Assembly: GCA_964588795.1 (NCBI GenBank) | Contig: CAZPQN010000006.1 | Span: 24,138 to 88,137, forward strand | Source of the DNA: CAZPQN01 sp964588795 | GTDB lineage: Bacteria > Fidelibacterota > UBA2242 | Reading direction: 5' to 3' | Length of the DNA stretch: 64,000 nt | Part shown: in pieces, positions 41,971 through 48,598 of the stretch | Position numbering within the stretch: position 1 is the stretch's first letter | Layout: each line of letters begins with the position of its first letter | The notes under the pieces: generated by a model | Seen by the model: the letters and a program-made list of their open reading frames with translations, nothing else | The model's database searches: none | What the model was told of the DNA's origin: nothing | Program-made: the position numbers and the translations under genes

Positions 41971-43242
41971 ATGCGCAGATTCGCTTTCATCACGTTTTTA
42001 TGTTTGTTAATTCCCCTGGGATTGAGCGCCAAATCTGATAAGTCCAAGGCAAAATCCGCTCTGCCCATCTCGCGGGAGGCGGTGCTCGTAGAGAGTTCCT
42101 CGCCGACGGAAATTTTAATCCGGGCGACCGGCTATGGAACCGGGAGCGACAACGCCGAACAGGACAAACGCGCCAATAGCGATGCCCTGAAAGCCGCCGT
42201 CTGGTTTCTGCTTTTCGGCGGCACCGATCCGCTGCTCCAGACGCCAGCGGAGAAAAGCGCCTTTACAGCCATTCAGGATAATTTTTTCAAACTCGAGAAT
42301 CTCAAGCCGTTCATCAGCTGGGAAGCTGAATATTACGAAGCGCGCCTGAAAATTGACGGCGGCAAGCGCCTCAAGATCGAGAAATCCTTTAAAATCAATA
42401 AAGCCCTTATTCAGGATGACCTGATTAAAAAAGGGATCCTGACCGCTACCATGGACCTGAGTGGCAGCTTGGGCAATCCGACGATCATGGTTCTGCCGGA
42501 AAGCCGCAATGACCGCTCGCCCCTCGAACTGCTGCGCTCCGATCCCGATCTGAAGAAAGGAGCGGAAGTCATCGAGGCTTTTCTGACAGCCCGCAAGTTT
42601 GATGTCATTGTTCCGGAACAGCAGCAGGTTCTGCAGGAATTAGTCTCGGCCCAGACAAGCCTGAAAGGCGAGGAAGAGGACTACAGTTACCTGCTGGCGC
42701 TCTCTATTGGCAGTGATGTTTACATCACCTATAATGTAGCTATTGAGGCGCGCAAGGTCGGTTCGGCTACGGTGAAAAAAGGCGTCGTGGGCTGTCGCGC
42801 TTATGAAACCACCACCGGGCGTCTGTTAGGCACCGAGACCGGCTACAGCCAGGAACGACCGGTGGCGGATGCCGTGCTGATAGAAGAGGCGCTGAACGAT
42901 GCCATCGATAAAGTACTGAGCCGCGTCACGGCTTACTGGAAAAGCGATCTTCAGCAGGGCGTGCAGTACAAAATTCTTCTGACAGTCAGCAATAGTTATG
43001 ATCAGTCAGCCGCTGAGGACATTATTTATGGATTCGCTGATCAGGTTCGGAAGGTTGCCCGGAGTACCAAAGAACTGGTGGTTGCGGATTATACTTATGA
43101 TGTCTTGGTTTGGTGTGAACCGCAAAAATATCGCAATTCATCCGATGTCTACCGCTTTCTCAAAGAGAATTACAAAGGCACGGGGCGGCTCTCGCGGGTC
43201 AGCATCAGTCGCAAACTGATTTTATTGAATATCGGTGAATAA
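41971..43242 (+). CDS. Secreted LPP20/FlgT-like protein (DUF6175-like C-terminal part)
   Basis: 423 residues from ATG 41971 (TGAGGA site, eight bases after the previous stop). Signal peptide 'MRRFAFITFLCLLIPLGLSA'. Residues about 40-150 resemble an LPP20/FlgT-like alpha-beta module ('ILIRATGYGTGSDNAEQDKRANSDALKAAVWFLLFGG'). The later part ('NPTIMVLPESRNDRSPLELLRS', 'KFDVIVPEQQQVLQ', 'YLLALSIGSDVYITYNVAIE', 'CRAYETTTGRLLGTETGYS') looks like a CsgG/FlgT-type nucleotide-free fold. I think it belongs to DUF6175, but only by eye. Periplasmic. It is co-transcribed with both neighbours, seven and 13 bases apart. Confidence 0.7.
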   Translation: MRRFAFITFLCLLIPLGLSAKSDKSKAKSALPISREAVLVESSSPTEILIRATGYGTGSDNAEQDKRANSDALKAAVWFLLFGGTDPLLQTPAEKSAFTAIQDNFFKLENLKPFISWEAEYYEARLKIDGGKRLKIEKSFKINKALIQDDLIKKGILTATMDLSGSLGNPTIMVLPESRNDRSPLELLRSDPDLKKGAEVIEAFLTARKFDVIVPEQQQVLQELVSAQTSLKGEEEDYSYLLALSIGSDVYITYNVAIEARKVGSATVKKGVVGCRAYETTTGRLLGTETGYSQERPVADAVLIEEALNDAIDKVLSRVTAYWKSDLQQGVQYKILLTVSNSYDQSAAEDIIYGFADQVRKVARSTKELVVADYTYDVLVWCEPQKYRNSSDVYRFLKENYKGTGRLSRVSISRKLILLNIGE

Positions 43243-43255
43243 CCAGGAGGTCCAT

Positions 43256-44614
43256 GTGGTTCGCAATACTCTGCACAGTCTGCTTATCCTGATGCTGTTC
43301 ACCTGTTCTGCGCTGGCCCAGGTTCCCGAGTGGGCGAAAACCAATCAGCATAAAAAGTATCCGTCAAGCCGTTTTTTGCTCGGGGTTGGCCTGGGAAAGG
43401 ATAAGAGCGCCGCGGTGGAAGCCGCCCGCGCCGATGTGGCCCGACAGATTCAGGTGCGCATCGAATCGGAATTGGAAAATGTTGAGAGTGAATTCCGGGA
43501 TGGCGATCGCAGTTATCTGAAGGCGGAAATAGTCAACCGCACCAAGACTGTCGTGACTGAGACCATTGCCGGCCTCGAAATCGCCGAGACGCAGGAAAAT
43601 AAGGGTCAGTATTATGTTTTAGCCGTGCTGAACCGGGAAAAGTATCTTTCCGGGTTGGAAGTCCAAATGGAAGAAGTTTTGCAGAGAACCGGCCAGTTGG
43701 TCAGTGGCGCCCGGGAATTGGTGCAGGCTGGTAAAGTATTCGGCGCATTGACCAATTACCTTGATGCACAGGGTGTCATTCCCGAGTTTTATACGAAAAG
43801 TGCCCTGTACACAGCTCTCTCCGGCCGCAAGTATCCCAATGTGGAACAGTTCACCGGCGCTGGTATTTTGGCAGAGAGCCGCGCCGTGCTGTCTAATATT
43901 ACCCTGCAGAGTCTGGCGGGCAACGATCAACAGTGCCGAGCCGGTGAAGTTCTACCACAGCCATTGCGCGTCCAGGTGGTTTACGAAGGCGGCACCACGC
44001 CGGTCGGAGTGGCCGGGTTCCCTTTGACAGTGCGCTATGCGAGCGGGGAGCAACTCCTGCGGCGCGAGACCGATGCTCAGGGAATGCTCGAGTTCACCGC
44101 TGTCGCAACTCCAACCGACAATATCGGACAGGCGGGCGCCATCCGGGTAGGGCTGGAGTTACAGAAAGTCCCGGAACATCTGCGGGACATTGTATCCCGG
44201 TCTGAAGTTGTTTTCAGTTATTCCATTTTAAAGGTAAAACTGACCTTTGCCGTGACGGTCGTTGATCAAAATAATGCACGCCAGTCCGCCATTGAAGAGG
44301 ACCTGGTGCGGGCTATCAACGAAAACGGGTTTAGCGTTGATCCGCAGGCCCCGTACCTGGTCGCAGGGCAGGTGATAGTGCTGAACCAAAAGGAAATCCC
44401 CACTCCCTCCGGGAAGCAATTTCTGGTCGAGACGCGTCTGCAATTAAATTTAAAAGATACGGTCAGTCAAAAAACATTAGCGACCGTGGAAGCCACCGGC
44501 AAAGGCCTTGATTTGCAGACCCTGGACGGTGCTCTAAACAAGGCTTTCCGCAATACGAAAATACCGCGCAATCGCCTAGCCGCCTTCCTGCAAAGTGCGG
44601 CGGCTGGCAAATAG
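43256..44614 (+). CDS. Secreted LPP20-like protein with FlgT-like C-terminal domain
   Basis: I choose GTG 43256 because AGGAGG sits six to eleven bases upstream; the ATG at 43235 overlaps the previous gene. This gives about 452 residues with signal peptide 'LHSLLILMLFTCSALA'. The mature N-terminus is a clear LPP20 domain ('VPEWAKTNQHKKYPSSRFLLGVGLGKDKSAAVEAARADVARQI'), then a helical stretch. The C-terminal domain ('TFAVTVVDQNNARQSAIEEDLVRAINENGF', 'VETRLQLNLKDTVSQKTLATVEATGKGLD', 'ALNKAFRN') resembles FlgT/CsgG-like modules. LPP20 is an outer membrane lipoprotein in Helicobacter, but here no lipobox is present. Function unknown. Confidence 0.75.
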   Translation: MVRNTLHSLLILMLFTCSALAQVPEWAKTNQHKKYPSSRFLLGVGLGKDKSAAVEAARADVARQIQVRIESELENVESEFRDGDRSYLKAEIVNRTKTVVTETIAGLEIAETQENKGQYYVLAVLNREKYLSGLEVQMEEVLQRTGQLVSGARELVQAGKVFGALTNYLDAQGVIPEFYTKSALYTALSGRKYPNVEQFTGAGILAESRAVLSNITLQSLAGNDQQCRAGEVLPQPLRVQVVYEGGTTPVGVAGFPLTVRYASGEQLLRRETDAQGMLEFTAVATPTDNIGQAGAIRVGLELQKVPEHLRDIVSRSEVVFSYSILKVKLTFAVTVVDQNNARQSAIEEDLVRAINENGFSVDPQAPYLVAGQVIVLNQKEIPTPSGKQFLVETRLQLNLKDTVSQKTLATVEATGKGLDLQTLDGALNKAFRNTKIPRNRLAAFLQSAAAGK

Positions 44615-44658
44615 AAAATAAAATGCTAAATTAATCATGTAATGAAAGGAGAAAGTGT

Positions 44659-45216
44659 ATGAAAAAGTTAATCATTTTGGCCCTGTTGATTCCCCTGATG
44701 CTGTTGGTTTTCAACTGTGGACCGGAAAAACCCAAGGCAAAAATGGGGGACATTCCGGAGTGGTATTTGAATCCGCCGCAGGCGGAGGACGCCATTTATC
44801 AGGCGGGTGATGCCCTCAAGATGAGCATGGCGTTAGCCAAGGATGCCGCCGACGCCCGGGCGCGCGATGCCATTGCCCGGACGATCGAAGTCAAGGTATC
44901 GAACATGATGAAAGATTTCATGCAACAGAGCGGTATGGGGCAGGAAGCCGAAGCGCTCGAGTTCACTTCATCGGTCAGCAAACAGGTGGCTTCTACTGTC
45001 CTGAAAGGCTGCAAAATCGTGAAGCGCGAGATGAAAACCGAAGGCAGTCAGTTCCACGGTTACTCCCTGGCAGAGTATAACCTGAACACCCTGGTGCAGG
45101 AAACCCTGAACGAAGCCCGGAAACAGAAAGCACTGTACAACGAAGCCAAGGCCAATTTGTCCTTCGAAGACCTCGAAAAGGAAATTGGGAAGCTTAAAGA
45201 AGTCGGCAAAGAATAA
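44659..45216 (+). CDS. LPP20-family lipoprotein
   Basis: 185 residues with strong AAAGGAG site. Lipoprotein signal 'MLLVFNC' (lipobox LVFNC, Cys20). The LPP20 domain follows ('IPEWYLNPPQAEDAIYQAGDALKMSMALAKDAADARARDAIARTIEVKV', then 'MMKDFMQQSG'). The C-terminus is a helical tail 'EDLEKEIGKLKEVGKE'. It is thus a membrane-anchored, periplasm-facing relative of the preceding gene. Separated from it by 44 bases and followed by a perfect hairpin at 45224-45255. Confidence 0.85.
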   Translation: MKKLIILALLIPLMLLVFNCGPEKPKAKMGDIPEWYLNPPQAEDAIYQAGDALKMSMALAKDAADARARDAIARTIEVKVSNMMKDFMQQSGMGQEAEALEFTSSVSKQVASTVLKGCKIVKREMKTEGSQFHGYSLAEYNLNTLVQETLNEARKQKALYNEAKANLSFEDLEKEIGKLKEVGKE

Positions 45217-45223
45217 TTAATCG

Positions 45224-45255
45224 CAGGGCTGTCCCGCCGTTGCGGGACAGCCCTG
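45224..45255 (+). terminator. Perfect 14-bp hairpin between two LPP20-like genes
   Basis: CAGGGCTGTCCCGC (45224-45237), loop CGTT, GCGGGACAGCCCTG (45242-45255) form a perfect 14-bp stem. No T run follows on the plus strand, so it may be a partial terminator, a 3' stabiliser or a processing site that raises the ratio of lipoprotein to the downstream gene at 45269. Confidence 0.6.
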
Positions 45256-45268
45256 TAATGGATGACCG

Positions 45269-46015
45269 ATGCCAGCGCTCCGCGTCTTACTCCCACTCCT
45301 GTCTCTGCAATTGCTGACGTTCGCCCAGCAATATATCCCGGCGTGGTTCGAGAATCTGCCGTCCGCGCCGGCCGGTTATACTTTAGCGGTAGGTTATTCC
45401 GGCAAGTTCAACAGTAACCTGCGGGCACGCAATTATGCGCTGAATACCGCTTTCACCATCATGGCGAAGCAACTGAATATCCGCCTGCTTTTTGAGCTCG
45501 AAGAATTGAACGATGGACGCCTGCGCCTGCTCAACCCTACGTTTAAGCAATTTTATGAGGAAACGATTCTCAATAATGTCAAGGCCGACTATGGCGTGAT
45601 CGATTCATCAATTACTGCCGAAGGATATTTTATTCTGATCGCCTATCCGCGCCTCGAACGCCTGAATCTGCCGGATAACCGTGATAAAAACTGGGGGCCA
45701 CGACCGTCCTGGGTGTCTGGTCAACTGCCCGAGGAAAAAGGTTTTGTCTATGGTTTGGGACAGGTAGCCCGTTACCGCAGTTGGGTGCGTGCCTGGCACG
45801 ATGCCGACGAGCATGCCCGTTTTGATATCGGCAAAAACCTCAACATCAAAGCTGAGTCCACCACGACCAGTCAACGCGACAATCGTAAGACAATTGAAAG
45901 CACGGTGATCAAGCAGTCCTATGACCTGTTATTGAAAAATGTCACTGTGGTTGCCCGCTGGTTTGACCCGGCTACGGCGACTTATTATGCATTGGCGCGC
46001 GCCCCGCGCCAGTGA
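45269..46015 (+). CDS. Secreted protein distantly related to LPP20
   Basis: 248 residues. Signal peptide 'MPALRVLLPLLSLQLLTFAQ'. Two LPP20-like halves are suspected: 'IPAWFENLPSAPAGYTLAVGYSGKFNSNLRARNYALNTAFTIMAKQL' near the start and 'RPSWVSGQLPEEKGFVYGLGQVARYRSWVRAWHDADEHARFDIGKNL' from about 150. Both carry the P-x-W...Y.lG.G.......A...A pattern. No lipobox. It is the last gene of the envelope island. It lies only 14 bases after the hairpin, so read-through is needed for its expression from the upstream promoter. Likely periplasmic. Confidence 0.65.
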   Translation: MPALRVLLPLLSLQLLTFAQQYIPAWFENLPSAPAGYTLAVGYSGKFNSNLRARNYALNTAFTIMAKQLNIRLLFELEELNDGRLRLLNPTFKQFYEETILNNVKADYGVIDSSITAEGYFILIAYPRLERLNLPDNRDKNWGPRPSWVSGQLPEEKGFVYGLGQVARYRSWVRAWHDADEHARFDIGKNLNIKAESTTTSQRDNRKTIESTVIKQSYDLLLKNVTVVARWFDPATATYYALARAPRQ

Positions 46016-46129
46016 TCCCGCCTCAACCCGTCACTGCTCCGGCAGAAATCTTATTTTCAAAAACGTCCCGATTGGTTAATTTTCCCAGTCTTTTAGCGTT
46101 TTTAGTGACTGAATGATAAAGGAAAATGA

Positions 46130-47884
46130 ATGTTGAAAAGAACGGTTACCTGCGGTGAATTAAACCTCGAACGGGTCGGGGCCAAGGTGGTCCTGAACGG
46201 ATGGGTCAATAAACGTCGCGATCATGGCGGGCTGGCCTTCATCGATCTGCGCGACCGCTACGGGATAACGCAGGTCGTTTTCGACCCGGCGCAGGGCGAA
46301 TCCTTGTTGACGACTGCGCGGCATCTTAACCAAGAGGACGTCGTTGCCGTTCAGGGTACGGTGCGTCCGCGCCCGGCGAATGCAATCAATCGGGAACTGC
46401 CGACCGGCACCGTGGAGGTTTTGGCAGATCGCCTAGAAATATTTAATGAATCCCAGACCCTGCCGTTTCTGGTCACCGACCGCTCGACCGGGCTGGAGGA
46501 TTTGAGGCTTAAGTACCGTTACCTGGACCTGCGGACCACCGAACTCCAGCGCAATATGGCGATTCGCCACCAGACCTATCAAAGCGTACGCCGGTTCTTC
46601 GTCGCCCAGGGTTTTTATGAGATCGAGACACCGTTCCTGATGAAAAGCACTCCGGAAGGGGCGCGCGATTTCCTGGTGCCCAGCCGCCTGCAGAAGGGGC
46701 ATTTCTACGCTTTGCCGCAGTCGCCCCAGCAATACAAACAAATTCTGATGGTGGCGGGTTTCGACCGCTATTTCCAGATTGTGCGCTGTTTTCGCGACGA
46801 AGACCTGCGCGCGGATCGCCAGCCGGAATTTACCCAGATAGATGTGGAAATGTCGTTCGTTGAGGAATGCGACGTGATGCAAACCACCGAACGCCTGCTA
46901 TGTCAGGTTTTTAAAGAGGTCGGCGATTACTCCCTTGAGGAACCTTTTCCGCAGTTGACCTACGAGGAGGCCATTAAACGCTTCGGCAGTGACAAGCCGG
47001 ACCTGCGCTTTGGCAGGGAGATTAAAACCATCAACACCTTGGCAAGCCAGACCACATTCCAGGTTTTCCAGAAAACCATTGCCGATAATGGTGTCGTGGC
47101 AGGGCTGTGTTTCCCGGACAAAGGCTATTGCACCCGGAAAATTATTGACCAGTTGACGGAACAGGTAATCAAATACGGTGTCAAAGGGCTATCGTTCTGC
47201 AAGGTGACGGCGAATGGTCTGGAGAGCGGGATTGCCCGCTTCCTTGAGCCAGTCGCCCGGGAAATCGTGGCAACATTTGCCGCACAACCCGGAGATAGCT
47301 TGTTTTTAATTGCCGATGACGCCCGGCTTGCCTATCCTGCCTTAGGGTATCTGCGTTTGGAATTAGCCCGGAGACTGCAATTGATCCCCGAGCATATTTT
47401 CAAGCCTCTCTGGGTGACCAGGTTCCCGTTGCTGGAGTGGAATGCGGAAGAAGAGCGCTGGACGGCCATGCATCACCCCTTTACTGCGGCGGTGCCGGAA
47501 GAACGCCATCTACTGACCAGTGCTCCCGGCCAGGTGCATGCCCGGGCGTATGATATTGTTATCAATGGTCATGAAATTGGAGGCGGCAGTATCCGCAACC
47601 ATGCCGTGGATCTGCAAAGTGAAATGTTTGACATTTTGAAGATCGGACGAGCAGAAGCCCGGAATAAATTTGGCTTTTTATTGGACGCCCTGTCTTTCGG
47701 GGCTCCGCCGCACGGAGGCATTGCACTTGGATTTGACCGTTTGGTGATGATTTTAGCCGGCGCGGAAAACCTGCGCGAGGTGATTGCCTTTCCCAAGACC
47801 ACCAGCGGGGCATCGTTAATGGACGGCTGTCCGGGCGAAGTGGACGAAGGTCAATTGCGTGAATTGGGCTTGCAGCTGATCTGA
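46130..47884 (+). CDS. aspS: Aspartyl-tRNA synthetase
   Basis: 584 residues. Charges tRNA-Asp (possibly also tRNA-Asn in the non-discriminating form). N-terminal OB-fold ('LNGWVNKRRDHGGLAFIDLRDRYGITQVVFDP'), class II motif 2 'FQIVRCFRDEDLRADRQPEFTQIDVEMSF', a GAD-type insertion domain (about 290-410) and motif 3 'HGGIALGFDRLVMILAG' at the C-terminus, all in normal order. This is the bacterial type. ATG at 46130 has AAAGGAAA upstream. I cannot decide between the discriminating and non-discriminating type without alignment. Confidence 0.97.
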   Translation: MLKRTVTCGELNLERVGAKVVLNGWVNKRRDHGGLAFIDLRDRYGITQVVFDPAQGESLLTTARHLNQEDVVAVQGTVRPRPANAINRELPTGTVEVLADRLEIFNESQTLPFLVTDRSTGLEDLRLKYRYLDLRTTELQRNMAIRHQTYQSVRRFFVAQGFYEIETPFLMKSTPEGARDFLVPSRLQKGHFYALPQSPQQYKQILMVAGFDRYFQIVRCFRDEDLRADRQPEFTQIDVEMSFVEECDVMQTTERLLCQVFKEVGDYSLEEPFPQLTYEEAIKRFGSDKPDLRFGREIKTINTLASQTTFQVFQKTIADNGVVAGLCFPDKGYCTRKIIDQLTEQVIKYGVKGLSFCKVTANGLESGIARFLEPVAREIVATFAAQPGDSLFLIADDARLAYPALGYLRLELARRLQLIPEHIFKPLWVTRFPLLEWNAEEERWTAMHHPFTAAVPEERHLLTSAPGQVHARAYDIVINGHEIGGGSIRNHAVDLQSEMFDILKIGRAEARNKFGFLLDALSFGAPPHGGIALGFDRLVMILAGAENLREVIAFPKTTSGASLMDGCPGEVDEGQLRELGLQLI

Positions 47885-47908
47885 CCGACCAGCTGATTTT
47901 GCATTGAT

Positions 47909-48391
47909 ATGCGAGAACAGCAATTGATCCAAAGTGCTCCCCGAAACAGTGTCCGTACCCAGATGCGTTCGCATTATTTAGGTGCCTTATTTGCCATTTT
48001 AATGGGTTTTGCGGAAACGGCATGCGGGCAAATCATGCTTGAAGTCAAATTCATCGGGCTTTCGGGTCATCTGCGCCGGAATGATAATCCGCACTTATAC
48101 CGTCTAAAATTGGATAAGAAAGGACGCCTGGCAGGTCACATTGGACTCGCTTTCGGGATTGAATATTTTCTGCTCGAAAATTGCCTGTCGGTGAAATTCG
48201 GACAGGCGTTTATGTTGGATTGCGGATTTCAGCCGGCGGGTTTCACCCATCTTGGACTGCGGCTGTATGCCACCGCCGGGCGGCATTCCTTCGCAATCGG
48301 CAACGGACCGACCTTTTTTTATCGGCGCGACTGGAGCTTACTGCCCAATTATCATGATGAGGGATTATTTCGGCGTACCCGCAACTACTAG
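47909..48391 (+). CDS. Outer membrane barrel protein, upstream part before an in-frame amber stop
   Basis: 160 residues to TAG 48389-48391. An ATG at 47963 is an alternative start with a signal peptide 'LGALFAILMGFAETACG'. The strands 'YRLKLDKKGRLAGHIGLAFGIEYFLLENCLSVKFGQAFML', 'FTHLGLRLYATAGRHSFAIGNGPTFFYRRDW' look like a small porin-fold barrel. The same frame goes on after the TAG for 45 codons with coherent barrel sequence (see 48392-48529). It is either a recent nonsense mutation, a sequencing error or a read-through. Confidence 0.65.
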   Translation: MREQQLIQSAPRNSVRTQMRSHYLGALFAILMGFAETACGQIMLEVKFIGLSGHLRRNDNPHLYRLKLDKKGRLAGHIGLAFGIEYFLLENCLSVKFGQAFMLDCGFQPAGFTHLGLRLYATAGRHSFAIGNGPTFFYRRDWSLLPNYHDEGLFRRTRNY

Positions 48392-48529
48392 CATATCTTT
48401 TTCTGGTATGCCGGTGAAGTCGAGTATAATTATGGCTTCCCGAAAAGACCCGACTTTTCCCTGACCTTTATTCCCGGGCCACCGGTTTTTTATACTTTTG
48501 CTCCGGGACTGCGCTGGCAGGCGCATTAG
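48392..48529 (+). pseudogene. In-frame continuation of the amber-interrupted barrel protein
   Basis: In frame with 47909: after the TAG the translation reads 'HIFFWYAGEVEYNYGF', then 'DFSLTFIPGPP' and ends '..FAPGLRWQAH' at TAG 48527-48529. The strand-like content and aromatic ending (barrel C-terminus) show that this is the lost last part of the same gene. The whole protein would have 205 codons plus the replaced one. The upstream part has no other defect. Confidence 0.7.
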
Positions 48530-48598
48530 GTGGCAACCCAATTAGCCAGACCCCGGTCTAATGCCCGAACAAGGTGCAAACGAAAGGAACATAGCTAG

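Noticed and set aside
47909..48529. Genome-wide TAG recoding to explain the amber codon
   Set aside because: Several other genes, such as those ending at 44614, 52854 and 61290, use TAG as the normal stop.
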